Shown piece by piece: positions 1 to 8,627 of a stretch of DNA of 18,633 nt (position 1 is the stretch's first letter; each line of letters begins with the position of its first letter). The notes beneath the pieces are model-generated. The model was not told the DNA's origin. It ran no database searches and saw nothing but the letters and a program-made list of their open reading frames with translations. This stretch comes from Coprinopsis marcescibilis (taxonomy: Eukaryota; Basidiomycota; Agaricomycetes; Agaricales; Psathyrellaceae), in contig ML210443.1 in assembly GCA_004369085.1 (NCBI GenBank), positions 8,626-27,258 on the forward strand, in the 5' to 3' direction. A program made the position numbers and the translations under genes.

Positions 1-485
1 TCGACGGTGCACAGGCCTTGGACGAGTACGACTGTAAAGTCTTCTGCTGTGGGCTGCGGGCCGGTATGGTCGAAGAAAACTGAGCACACAAGGTGTCCGC
101 TTCGGCTCAGCTCTTTGCAGATGGTGTGCGCCAACGCTGATTTCCCGCTTCCGGCAGGACCTGGAACCAGCAGGATTCGTGCTCCAGATGTGGTGGGTTC
201 TGCCCCAAGCGAAGTGGCCCACGACGTAATAGCCTCGATGTGAACAACACGGGTGCCATCTAAGCATGCGCGTGCAGGATCCCAGGCGCATCCTCTGGGG
301 TTTCCAAGTAGTCGCAGTGCCTCGTTGACTTGGGTCTCTGTTTCTAATCAACCACCCACACGGTTACAATTACGATCTACAAAGCCGGTGAAGGAAATTG
401 ACTTACGAATGTTGTAGGTGTTGCTAATTCGTTCCGCCGTCTGGAAATGGGGGTGGTGCATATTAATGTTCGAAGCGTTTGGCAT
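1..485 (-). CDS. NACHT NTPase (NLR-like), 5' part, cut by left window edge
   Basis: This is the 5' portion of a STAND/NACHT NTPase, the signalling core of fungal NLR-like proteins. The model begins at ATG 485, with exon 407-485 (26 codons), a 63-bp intron at 344-406 (GTAAGT...GATTAG), and an exon from 343 running off the left edge. It holds the short N-terminal motif QTAERISNTYNI, then NEALRLLGNP, GCAWDPARACLDGTR, and Walker A VPGPAGSGKSALAH. It ends at VLVQGLCTV, so Walker B and all later domains lie outside the window. It is about 94% identical to 14106-14455; by eye 15 codon differences are synonymous and 3 change the residue (R/K, G/E, A/S), which points to selection on protein. An upstream in-frame exon (868-571) joined by a 62-bp intron (509-570) would extend the N-terminus. 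A TATAAAA at 797-803 argues instead that this is 5' UTR. Confidence 0.85.
344..406 (-). other. Intron 2 of the left NACHT copy (63 bp)
   Basis: The donor GTAAGTCAATTTC and acceptor GATTAG are canonical, and splicing restores the frame (ATT C|AA ACA). The paralogous intron at 14458-14508 shares the donor and the internal GATCGTAAT but is 12 bp shorter. Confidence 0.8.
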
Positions 486-508
486 GATATCGCGATTGGG
501 GCTGATTA

Positions 509-570
509 CTGACAATCCCTGTCTGTAAGCCCACAGATGTGGATACGAGTATCAGAAATTGCGCACTCAC
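509..570 (-). other. Leader intron of the left NACHT copy (62 bp)
   Basis: The donor GTGAGT is at 570 and the acceptor GTCAG ends at 509. Splicing joins ...CCC AGT G to TA ATC AGC..., which stays in frame with ATG 485. The donor and the preceding peptide DLQISEG recur in the other copy near 14850-14875, so the exon-intron border predates the duplication. Confidence 0.55.
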
Positions 571-868
571 CACTGGGCCCTGTCCCCTCTGAGATCTGAA
601 GGTCAGAAACTGGCAGTGTTTTGCTCAAGACATCTGGAGTGAGGGAACCTGTAGCAATTTGAGTAAATAGGATGGCAAGGACAACACTAAACCTCACCGT
701 CTCTCTGTGCCGGATCAGCCTGCCTAGGCCCTCGATTGCGACCGCTAAGCTTCCAATTTTTGACCTTCTCGCGTATCTGAGTTTGAGTGAACCGCATTTT
801 ATAGAGCGCGATTGAGCACGATGAAGATCATTAGCAAGCAACAGACCGATCCACAATACCTTTTTCAT
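571..868 (-). other. Leader or first coding exon of the left NACHT copy
   Basis: The minus strand is open from ATG 868 to the donor at 570 (99 codons) and would add an N-terminus ending DLQISEGTGPS. The short DLQISEG block is shared with the other copy, where upstream similarity soon fades. A perfect TATAAAA at 797-803 sits inside it, so transcription may start about 770 and the segment may be 5' UTR. A tiny ATG TCT TGA uORF would then precede the main ATG at 485. The sequence does not settle which is right. Confidence 0.4.
797..803 (-). promoter_or_regulatory. TATA box candidate for the left NACHT copy
   Basis: TATAAAA is read on the minus strand about 310 bp upstream of ATG 485 and about 120 bp downstream of the CT-rich tract. 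I see no equivalent TATA in the paralogous promoter near 14900-15020. Confidence 0.35.
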
Positions 869-920
869 CTCTTTGCACGGACAATCGACAACACCCCTAG
901 GCTACGCAACCAAACAAAAG

Positions 921-966
921 GGAAGAGGGCCGAGAGAGAGAGAGAGACAGAGGAGAGAGGAGAGAC
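921..966 (-). promoter_or_regulatory. CT-rich promoter tract of the left NACHT copy
   Basis: GA repeats on the plus strand make a long CT tract on the coding strand. CT-rich stretches upstream of transcription starts are common in fungal promoters. The tract and its flanks (GAGCAGTCTTATCA, GACACAGCATT) recur at 15022-15130 in the same place relative to the other NACHT copy. Confidence 0.4.
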
Positions 967-1106
967 AACAGCAGTGATTCGACGCTCGCAGAGCAGTCTT
1001 ATCACCAGTTCACACGGTATCTCGTTCCCGACACAGCATTCCTTCGAGAGTTTCCGCACACGTCGCATTGCTGTGTGCTGGTACTACTTCAGAACAATAT
1101 CAGATA

Positions 1107-1790
1107 TCAGTACCATCGAAGGCCCACATCGATAACGAAGCTCATACCCTTGCTCACACTGCCTCCAACCAGCTCCATAACCATTTGCAGCGTTCAACTG
1201 CTTTCATCGCAACGCGGTACACGCAGGAATCGTCCAGGAGCAACGGGGCCATAATGCTGCAGCCTGCCTTCCCCTCCCCGGAAAGTGCATGACCGAAAGC
1301 GCTTTCATTGAGCTGTTAAGGAGGAAGGTGGATGGGTTCACGGCTTCAATTGGTTCCGGTTCGGGAATCGTCGTCGTCAACAGACGACGAGTAGTCGTGG
1401 ATATCCTTTGGCTTTGGATCTTCCTCTCCCCTTGCCACCGATAGTGGATGCGTAGGACTGAGTACGAGGGCGTGTGCGAAGGTGCGGGGACGGAGTTCAT
1501 TGTTATAATCTGTTTCTCTTGCGTCGGCTGCGGCTATGCTGTCCCTTTCTGAGAGTCAGAGAAAACAAAAACGGACGGCGACGCGATGATTGGCAAGTTT
1601 GGCTGCTACAAGTGCCAGTGCGGCTGCAATTGGCGTTCCAAAAGGAATAACCTTCAGCGACGCCGAGGGTTCAAACCAACGAGTCAGCAGCGCGAGAAAT
1701 AAAAGCCATTTGGATTCAAGGCAAAACCCTACTATATCTGGGTCCAGTGAGATCACAACAAGCGTCCCAAACTTCCCTAACAACATCCCT
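1107..1790 (-). pseudogene. Unknown gene X, copy 1 (degenerate)
   Basis: This is the left copy of an unrecognised minus-strand gene, paired with 15265-16100. The C-terminal frame ends at TGA 1109-1107 with LQMVMELVGGSV, which matches the LLMIVNEMLKAANVDVEVVG tail of the other copy in position and pattern. Its frames are broken: KPKDIHDYSSSVDDDD lies in one frame and NSVPAPSHTPSYSV in another. The upstream portion is hydrophobic (LLFLALLTRW, GTPIAAALALVAAKLANHR, about 1700-1575) and could be one or two membrane segments. That hydrophobic part runs in frame from the COG3 C-terminus, apparently across a breakpoint. A function cannot be assigned. Confidence 0.35.
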
Positions 1791-2352
1791 GACCAACCCT
1801 GACTCGATCCAATCTCCTGTACCAAGTCTCTCCCCTCGCCATCCTGCGCTCCGCCCAACAACGCCTCCCGAACCTGGTCCACAAAGTTCTGAAACGATTC
1901 CAGCGTCCATTCCTGAATATGGTCAATCAGGATCTTGGCAGTAAGACCGTACTGAGGGGCTACACCGTATTGTTCTCCAGTACGCGAGAAAGGCGACATA
2001 GCTGCATGTAGCTCCGAATCTGCGCCCCAGCGGTACAGCCTGATCCGCGCAACATTCGCTCGCAGGTCACGCTTGATCGCGACCCTGAATTCCGCGTACA
2101 GTGCCGCAACGTGTGTTGTGGTGCTCAGCATTGCCACATCGATGGCGCTGGAAGTGGTTGGAACACCAGTTTGCAGCGCAGTGGAGAGGAGAGGAGGGGT
2201 TTGAAAATTGAATGTGATCTTGGCAGTGGGGTTCGAGTCAGAGCTGCTGAATGGTTGCAGTCTCGTCACCCATTGGTCGATGGGGTTGCGGGTGGTGCTG
2301 ACACTGCTGGCAATGACCTCTTCACGGCTCGTCGAAGACCGTGCTCAATTCC

Positions 2353-2419
2353 CTACGTATCCAAAGCCCAAGGTCAGTCACCTCCAAGTACAAAAAGCGC
2401 AAGTATGTGAATGACATAC
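2353..2419 (-). other. COG3 copy 1 intron (67 bp)
   Basis: GTATGT donor, CTGAC branch site and TACGTAG acceptor. It joins exon 2420-2473 (ending RDESIRGAQH) to GIEHGLRRA in frame, a junction expected for COG3. Confidence 0.7.
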
Positions 2420-3033
2420 GTGTTGGGCACCTCTAATGCTCTCATCCCTCTGGTAACGCCTCTTTCTGGCCATACGGTCCTTGAGTTATAGATTCGCCCT
2501 CTAGGTTCTTCGCCACATCTTCCAGAATCAGCAGATGGCTGACAAGGAACAGATCGCCGTGTAGCTGTGTCCTAGGTGGTGGTCGAGCTTTGATCATATC
2601 GCGGGCCGGAGAAGCGATTGGCCGCAGAAAAGGGCAGCCTCTTGCGCAATGTCTTCGAAGATGGCAGGCTTACAAAAGGGTCAAGCCATCTTTCCCAAGG
2701 AACCCGAACCCATCCCGTCTCCCACAGAAAACAGGGTGCTGCTTGCTGAGGTGGAGGAAATTGGCGCAGCGAGGACCATCAATGTTTGAAGGACGGTGCA
2801 GACTTTGCAAAATGCCGTTAATCGTGGTTCGCGCAAGATTCGGGGCCTCAGGTCGTCATACAAAAGGTCGCAGGCGTGTCCAGGTATTAACTGGGAGGAA
2901 AGGTCAGAACTCGTATAGTTTCGGTCGAGCTGGCTTACTACTATAGCTGGTCCTCTACGGTGCCGAAGAATTCGAGATAGAGGTTGAATTCGTCGGTGCA
3001 GAGCTGCTTGGGGTAGCCGCACCCGGCCCTGGT

Positions 3034-3081
3034 CTTCATACAATCAACGAAGGAGGGAATGGGGAAAATGATATCACATAC
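3034..3081 (-). other. COG3 copy 1 intron (48 bp)
   Basis: GTATGT...GAAG, phase 0, a multiple of three. Removing it turns ELVEL...TRAGCGY into the continuous family motif. The same intron is recognisable in copy 2 near 9350-9410. Confidence 0.7.
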
Positions 3082-3999
3082 CAGCTCGACCAATTCACTC
3101 CTTGTATGGTCTAATCCCTTGATCTCTTCCAAGATCTTGAGCAATAACAATGCTTTCCGGGAGCTGAAATACGATGCATGGCATTCTGCCACAAGTTCGT
3201 CTGGGTACGATCGAGCGCGTCGTTCGAGTTCTACCAGCTGGGGCGCGACTTTGTTTGAGACGAATCGGAATCGAGTGCACAAAAGGTGCATTTGAGCCAT
3301 TTACGGTTTGTGACACGTCCTAAGAATGCGAATGAGATTTGAGAACCGAATGAACGGCGGTGTATATTGGCGTACCTTCTCAGAGACGTTTGGATATATC
3401 AGAAGACGACGCTCTCAAGGACCCTATGAAGAATGTGTTTATCATGGTCATGGCTCTTGTCATGCTTTGTTGGAAACGCAGAAGATACACCTCGGCTTCC
3501 TCGAAATGTCAGTAAAGAATGTATGCATTAGCTGCTCCCCGGAATGGTTTGACATCCTCGCCGCAAAATCGAGTTGTTGAAAGTGCCCCAGATGCGATGT
3601 TGTCTGTTGGTTCGATCAGCTTATCCTGAGCACACGTATCAATTCCTCCTCTCTAGATAACGCGACTCAGGCATACCTTGGCCTCGAGCAAACGCTCTTC
3701 CCTCCTCCTCCACACTCTGGCAATTCTTCAGCATCACATCCATTTCAGCAGGTCATCGACATTCCCCAACACGATGCTACGCAACCAGCCCCCTGAAATG
3801 ACCGGACCCCTGGCTGTGTGCGACACGAACCAGTCGCATGTGGCATAACTACTGGGTGATATGCGCGGGTTGGCATTGGCGCAGAGTATGAGTCCCAGTA
3901 CGCACTGGAAGCGTATTTGATGGCGTTGAAGGCAGGGTTGAATATAGGTGTCCCCGCTGATTGTAGTTCGTCGTCGTCGCTGTCCCTATCCGCGACGAA

Positions 4000-4048
4000 C
4001 TAGATGCGACATTAGAAGCGGATTTCGCCCAATGGAACGGAGACCCAC
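4000..4048 (-). other. COG3 copy 1 first intron (49 bp)
   Basis: GTGGGT donor, CTAAT branch and TCTAG acceptor. Copy 2 has the same intron, also 49 bp, with a GTGAGA donor (about 9855-9905). After splicing both copies read into an acidic DSDDD-like stretch. Confidence 0.6.
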
Positions 4049-4135
4049 CTGGTACGTGCACCATGTTGATAGCAGTCAGGTCTGTACGAGGTACATTCGT
4101 TTCCCATTCTTCGACCTCCAAGGGAATAGAATAGA

Positions 4136-4990
4136 TGCACCTAAGGGTTGTTGGAATTTACGAGCAGAAGGACGTGGACTAGAGCCAATGATTGGTAGCT
4201 GCAGCACAGATGAACGCGTGTTGTGTGCTGTCCGCCGTTGTGAGAGGGTTGGTCGCGTGTTGATGGTGGGACTAGCGAGAAGTGCACTGAGAAGAATATG
4301 GGTATCTGGATTCTATGCGCGTGATCTTGTTGTATTTGCTCATTGGTTGGGATGTGCTGATCTCGCTCGTCTGCAAACTTTGAGCTGTTATTTCAGGCCA
4401 ACAATCATCTGCTTTCACCCTGCGTTTTGTTTGGTGAGTAAGACCTGGTTTGAGCGTGCGCCGGCGGGGCTGGTGGTACGGTGGTAGGCCATGGTGGTGT
4501 CAGGCATGGCTGGATGCGGATGGAGTAGAATGGACAGTTTTGCATTGCGGTAATCCAGGAGCGATACATGAGAGTAAGGCTAAGACTGTGCTGGGGTGTA
4601 AAAAACATGAGTCATGAGGAGGGTGGAGGGGTTGTTGAGTTGGCTGGCCGATTGGGATGTGGGTCTCGTCCTGGCTGTCTGGTTTCTGACTATTCGACTT
4701 TGACGTCAAGTTGCTCCTTGCGGGCCAATGACGCGAATACGAACGACCTCAACGGCCTCACCCACACCGGACCAAATCCCCCTCCACCTCCCGCCATGTC
4801 CCGCATCTCTCCTATTCATGTCCCATTCGTAATGTTCAATCAGGCGTTGGAAAAGGTGACGAAGTGGGCTTGTAGTTTGTGGGTGCCAAGTCGTGAGATG
4901 GCTGTACATGTCCACCTCGAGCTACTAGTGAGAATTCAACGCAATGGTCAAGTACGAGTGAGCCAAAATGTTGTCCGAGAACATCGGAGG
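4136..4990 (-). other. COG3 5' flank with proline-rich conserved segment
   Basis: There is no intact gene here. Two blocks are shared with 16440-16680 in unit C and keep the same minus reading frame. One is a proline-rich segment, PPWPTTVPPAPP...TRSYSP (about 4500-4425). The other is LFQRLIEHYEWD (about 4860-4825), matching LQRRLIKHSEWH in unit C. Frame conservation suggests an exon or N-terminal extension, either of COG3 or of the gene just upstream. I could not decide which. The part from 4136 to about 4400 shows nothing I recognise. Confidence 0.35.
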
Positions 4991-5010
4991 TACTTGATCT
5001 CCGCTTAAAT
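4950..5010 (-). other. FKRRSSxSD box, copy A
   Basis: The minus strand reads FKRRSSTSDVLGQHF. The box recurs as FKRRTNVSDILRRTF near 10065-10020 and FKRRSSISDIFGQKF near 16683-16640. Three copies keeping one frame and similar residues suggest an old exon; no family was recognised. Confidence 0.4.
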
Positions 5011-5046
5011 GCGGCGCCTCTCTGCAAGACACATTTGGCAGTCCTC

Positions 5047-5074
5047 ACTTTCACTTTCACTTTCACTTTCACTG
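5047..5074. repeat. Hexanucleotide microsatellite (TTTCAC)n
   Basis: About four and a half units of TTTCAC in tandem. It is absent from the matching places of units B and C, so it expanded after duplication. Confidence 0.85.
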
Positions 5075-5840
5075 GCACTCACTCTCTGAATCGATACTTT
5101 TATCGTCATCATCCAAGCACTGCACATCCTGGATTCGTCGTCCAGCATGACATCCAACCTGTGCTTCTATGTCGACATATGGTCTTCCCAACAGCCCAGT
5201 CTCCCTATCATCGACTTCTCGATGACTTGGACCCCAGTGTTAGCCAACTGGCTACATGTCTGAGATTGAGTCGCGATTCTCTGCCACCAGCACGAGCCGG
5301 CGATATGTCACCAACACTTCCTTGGCTGCAGCCAAATCATCGTAACTCGCGGCACACGGTCATTTCAGAAGAAGGAAACTTTGGCGTTGTCTGGCATGTT
5401 CAAAGTGAGGTCGTTAATCTGTCAAGCAGTGCCACCTTACCTCGGTCTACAGTCTCGCGCGGCCACGACATTGCTTATGGAGTCCGGGAACGAAGGAGGG
5501 TCCAGGGGGCTGATAACCGGCCACAGCATAGATAAGATGCAGCGACACCCGCGCAAATGCCAGGAACTTGCTCACCCCTGCTGTAAAGAATTGGCCCGGC
5601 CCACTCACTTTTCGCCTTCCATACAGCAATCTTCCAGCTCCCGCCCAAGATTAGCATACCCACAACCATACCTTGCGTCCGCCTGGTTGAATTTGGTGGA
5701 GAGTCTTTCAAGCGAACATAGTCGCCCCGGCATCACGACTCGAGCTTTGGTACGCTCACCAGCCCTTCAATGACTCAGTTCGGTTGTCGAGCACATACCA
5801 AACGCACCAGAGCAAGAGATCATCGAGAGGTGCGAGGAAC
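5075..5840 (-). pseudogene. Kinase-like remnant, copy A (very degraded)
   Basis: Only scattered similarity to unit C survives. AAATGACCGTGTGCC near 5360 matches the KMTVYQE start of the kinase-like block, and a stretch around 5440-5480 (PSFPDSISNVV, then a GTAAGG donor-like site) matches 16930-16980. No frame is open across it and no kinase motif is complete. The call depends on the better copy at 16687-16923. The rest of this interval shows nothing recognisable. Confidence 0.25.
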
Positions 5841-6110
5841 CACCTCCTAAACCATCCCTAACTGACACATGTGCGAACAGCATCAACACACCTTGCGGCC
5901 TCGCGAAATCAAGCTCACTGCGTATAAATCCCACATCTTCAACCCTGCAGCATGTCATCGAGCCTTGTCCTCAAGCAATCGCCCCCATACATTGCCAGTG
6001 CGCACCTTGAAAACTTTGCCCCTCTCCATCACGCTCTTGTCGTCCGCCAACTCAAGCCTGGCTGTCTTCGTACTGCACCTCGACCTCGTCCTCTCTGCGA
6101 ACATTTGTGT

Positions 6111-6260
6111 AACCCCAACCACGCAGCTTTTATCACTTCAAACGAGTTCGCAGACTCGGTGTTCGTATAGCAGGCTCAGCTATCGCACGCATCCCACCTA
6201 TCTTTACCAAACCATCAAACCTTGACAATTCTCCAAGCCGCCGACGACTCTCCCTTTTCA
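6111..6260 (+). repeat. ACCACGCAGCTT leader repeat, copy A
   Basis: One of four copies of a promoter- or 5'-leader-like element: AACCACGCAGCTT(A/T)TATC, then a small inverted repeat, then ATCTTTA(C/T)CA..CATC and TTTTCAGATCC. In this copy the inverted repeat is CGAGT-TCGCAG-ACTCG. The other copies are at 10111, 10807 and 17415. Confidence 0.55.
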
Positions 6261-6384
6261 GATCCGGGCACTCGAATGCAGAAACCAATCTAGCAATTGA
6301 CGCACCTCAAGGTTACCCCATTCCTTTATCAGCGACGCCAGACGCTGCCCTGTTTCGTTCGGAAAAGCTCGCCCGTGTCGTCGT

Positions 6385-6726
6385 TTCGTGGTCTCCAAGA
6401 ACGGCCACGCTCCTCGCTTTTTGCGATTTCCGTTGAGCGACGATCACTTTGTGTATGCCTTTGAACCGACGTGGACTGAATCCGCAATGACCAGAGATGG
6501 CACAAAGAGACCTTAAATCCACATTCTTGGGTGCATGCTCACCTTGGACGTTCATGGTGAGCAATTGCGACTAGATCGTGTCACTTTTGACCTTCGGATG
6601 CTGACCAGCACAGCCTCACAGGTCCCGCTGGAAGTCCTCAAACCACCCCCTCCCTCTCCTCTAGGCGTTTCTCCAGGGACCGAAACCTTGAAGCAAAAAC
6701 CAGGGTGTTCCACTCGTCAAAATCAC
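6385..6726 (+). pseudogene. Unknown plus-strand coding remnant (copy A)
   Basis: One frame is open for about 110 codons except for a single TAA near 6513. Before the stop it reads RRFVVSKNGHAPRFLRFPLS and DDHFVYAFEPTWTESAMTRD. After it comes IHILGCMLTLDVHGEQLRLD, then a proline-rich tail PPPPSPLG, ending at TAG 6727. Unit C (17725-17820) keeps fragments of the same coding (FSRFPFSSDGWVYTL) in shifted frames. Unit B starts the block near 10965. The stop position is CCTTAA or CCCTAG in all three, so it is either ancestral or marks an intron. No family recognised. Confidence 0.35.
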
Positions 6727-6729
6727 TAG

Positions 6730-7090
6730 CTTCCAACAGTTGTGGATTTGGTGCTGGATATGTGTCACAGGTGAGCATAAATCGTCTCATTGAACGAGTA
6801 TTTGACTGAGACAGAGACCTGGAAGCTGCTTCAACCGTCAGAGTGAGATTGCGAAGGCGCGTAGGATAGGGGACTTACTTTGGCAAACCCTTGGCACCCG
6901 ATTCCTGATTCATTGCGTGCCGGTGCACGACATCTGGACATACTTTAGTATCTTTTCAATGTTGTAGACGAGAGAAGAATTAGGATGCTTCATGACCGCC
7001 ATGCGTCTGTCCGGGTCCCAAAACAACTCTGTCTCACACGTGCTTCCTTGACTCTTGGCTACTTGTGACGCCCCGGATGAATAAACACAC
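6730..7090. other. Spacer without a recognised gene
   Basis: No gene was recognised. On the minus strand a short open stretch (about 7060-6955, ELFWDPDRRMAVMKHPNSSL) ends at a GTATGT donor-like site and could be a lone exon. It has no match elsewhere in the window. Confidence 0.3.
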
Positions 7091-7094
7091 ACCA

Positions 7095-8075
7095 TGCCTT
7101 TTCGCGACTTGATCACACAACTCCAGTGCCGCCCTCGCATCATCATCACCGCTCGACCAGAACCACAGATAACGCAGTACCTGGAGAACCAACCTCACAC
7201 CACGCGCTTCTACCGTTCCCTCACTGGAGAAACTATTTACGTCGACCTCAAGCTGTACATCAACTCCCGATTGACGAGGCCATCATACGAAAAGTCGCTT
7301 CCTCCACAATTGCTGCAGGATTTCATAGCCAGAACAGAGATCACGTTCCTCTGGATGGCAACGGCCCCCGACCACTTCGACACTTCCGTTAATGCACTCG
7401 CAGAACTCCCCGCGACATCGTGTACTACAAGAGTGCTCAGTTGCACCAGGGCCAAGCCTTCCTGCGAATCCTTCTGAACAGACCTTCGGTTCATGGTCAG
7501 TTACAACGTCATCGTGGGTGCTATCGTTAACACGGACGCAGCCTTTATTGGCCAGCGGTTTAGCATCTAAGTATGGCCTGGATGCGATTACCATAGACAA
7601 CATGGACAAGATTTTCGGCATGCAGCGTCTCCTCCAGCACTACTCCCTCCCTACAACCCTCGACACTCAATCCATCTCTCCGCGAAAGATTTGTATCACT
7701 CATTCACCCTTGCCATATCAATCCGTTTGTGATGAGCGTCACCCAAAGCTCTCGCAATTCGCACTGTCAGCCGTCAAACAAAATCCGGGACCCATGAATG
7801 GTCCGGCACCTGGGTTCTGGGTACACGCAGGGCGACTGTGCATCGCACGGTTTGCCCTTGTCTCCAGATATCCTGGCTTTGCACCAAGGGACCATGCCGC
7901 AGCGTCTTTAGTGTGTATGCCATTCTTGGCAAGCCACAGACGAGTCGACAATACAGTCCAGTTGGTTGAAAGATCCCACGTACAACTCTTGCGCAAGATC
8001 CTACTGTTAAAACGAAGAACAGTTCTCAAGGTGACTGCTTGGACGGGAATGACGGCCAGCATCGTATGAACCAAA
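7095..8075 (+). pseudogene. 5'-truncated, frameshifted NACHT remnant
   Basis: This carries the second half of a NACHT domain and its C-terminal flank, inverted relative to the other copies. It begins at the sensor-1 strand (RIIITARPEPQITQYLENQP, compare RFVLTTRPDPLVMQYLENRP in the main gene), followed by LQDFIARTEITFLWM. Frames then switch: SYNVIVGAIV, SGLASKYGLDAITIDNMDKI, YNPRHSIHLSAKD, THSPLPYQ, HPKLSQFALSAVKQN, GYTQGDCASHGLPLS and DNTVQLVERSHVQLL. P-loop and Walker B are missing. At least four frame changes and a TAG near 7910 make it non-functional. It is more diverged than the other two copies, so it comes from an older paralogue. Confidence 0.8.
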
Positions 8076-8086
8076 AGCGGGTTGTG

Positions 8087-8145
8087 GTAAGAGTTTCGTC
8101 TGTTCTTTCATCGATGCTTTATCTGACCATTGAGATTACTTGCAG
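8087..8145 (+). other. Probable intron (59 bp) after the NACHT remnant
   Basis: GTAAGA donor, CTGAC branch site and TTGCAG acceptor at textbook spacing. It lies between the plus-strand NACHT remnant and the helical 3' end at 8146-8615, which suggests both were parts of one gene. Confidence 0.55.
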
Positions 8146-8615
8146 CTTTTCTCGGTAGAGCTAGCTCAAGGGAGGTGGCACGAACATACGACACCGTCGC
8201 CAAATGTCTGGACAACGCTCTTCGGCGCTCTCGATCCGTGAGGAAGGGACCAAAATCTACCAGATAATCAGCACCGACAGCGATAAAGAAGGTCACGCCG
8301 TCGATTTGGAAGCGATTCTATCCCTAAATCTGTTTTCGCTTTGCCTCGAAAACGTACGTCGGCCGTCACTGCGAAGCTCTGCTGGCTAGCTAAGAAGTGA
8401 TCGATATGGCAAAGCTGGATCCAGCGAAGCACGACCCTCAGCTCGCGCTATTGCTGGCATATCTGGCCCATCTGACCACTTCCCAGCTCGTCGAGGAAGT
8501 AATCACGGTGCTGAAGGAGGCGCTCCCGTGAGCTTTATCGCTGGTAGTGGAGTTCGACGGGGTTTGATATTGTGGCACGACTGCCCACTACTACAGAGTT
8601 ACTTCCTTGATTTAA
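8146..8615 (+). pseudogene. Helical 3' gene end with in-frame stops
   Basis: Three open stretches read as one decayed C-terminus. They are SSREVARTYDTVAKCLDNAL (from about 8167), then in another frame IYQIISTDSDKEGHAVDLEA (about 8256-8350), then ATG 8406 onward, LALLLAYLAHLTTSQLVEEV. The last frame meets TGA at 8529, continues as ALSLVVEFDGV to a second TGA, and goes on as YCGTTAHYYRVTSLI to TAA 8613. Both TGAs could come from single transitions (TGG or CGA to TGA). A 41-bp GTACGT...AAG gap (8354-8394) may be an intron but does not fix the phase. It probably belonged to the NACHT remnant upstream; the family is not recognised. Confidence 0.4.
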
Positions 8616-8627
8616 TGTACATTTTAA

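Larger units (their letters stand above)
1846..4135 (-). pseudogene. COG3: COG3 (Golgi tethering complex subunit), decayed near-full-length copy
   Basis: COG3/Sec34 is a subunit of the conserved oligomeric Golgi complex, which tethers retrograde vesicles to the Golgi. Reading all three frames gives, in family order: VEEWETNVPRTDL (about 4120); LLKWM and NCQSVEEEGRAF (3750-3690); EAEVYLLRFQQSMTRAM (3460-3410); LLCTRFRFVSNKVAPQLVEL and SYPDELVAECHASYF (3290-3160); TRAGCGYPKQLCTDEFNLY (3030-2970); LLYDDLRPRILREPRLTAFC (2880-2810); KPAIFEDIAQEA (2680-2640); QLHGDLFLVSHLLILEDV (2570-2515); DESIRGAQHGIEHGLRRA; VAIKRDLRANVARIRLY (2080-2030). Five introns with canonical ends survive: 4000-4048, 3626-3676, 3320-3375, 3034-3081 and 2353-2419. 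Lesions include a TGA just before the 3375 donor, a stop at about 2943, at least four 1-nt shifts (for example about 2325), and loss of roughly 110 codons near 2690. It is a dead copy; a functional COG3 should exist elsewhere. Confidence 0.85.
1..6730. repeat. Composite duplicated unit A
   Basis: Order: NACHT 5' end, CT tract, gene X, COG3, proline-rich/FKRR block, kinase remnant, leader repeat, unknown remnant. Every block except a few spacers recurs in unit B or C in the same order and orientation. This is the most complete copy. Confidence 0.7.

Noticed and set aside
1..343. Repeat-induced point mutation (RIP) of the duplicated NACHT
   Set aside because: Changes are mostly synonymous, include transversions, and create no stops, unlike RIP.
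865..1135. ORFs across the GA/CT tract
   Set aside because: They are translations of the simple-sequence promoter tract and its flank; no conserved frame between the two NACHT loci.
1660..1690. GGTTCAAACC resembling a tRNA B box
   Set aside because: No A box or cloverleaf fits around it, and it lies in a protein-like minus frame.
2590..2946. Plus-strand 118-codon ORF
   Set aside because: Opposite strand carries COG3 motifs (LLYDDLRPRIL, KPAIFEDIAQEA) through the same bases.
3948..4487. Plus-strand 179-codon ORF
   Set aside because: It overlaps the COG3 N-terminal exon and first intron on the minus strand and is not conserved in unit B.
5035..5535. Plus-strand 166-codon ORF with TFTFTFTF
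   Set aside because: It starts in the TTTCAC microsatellite and has no counterpart in units B or C; the repeat explains the peptide.
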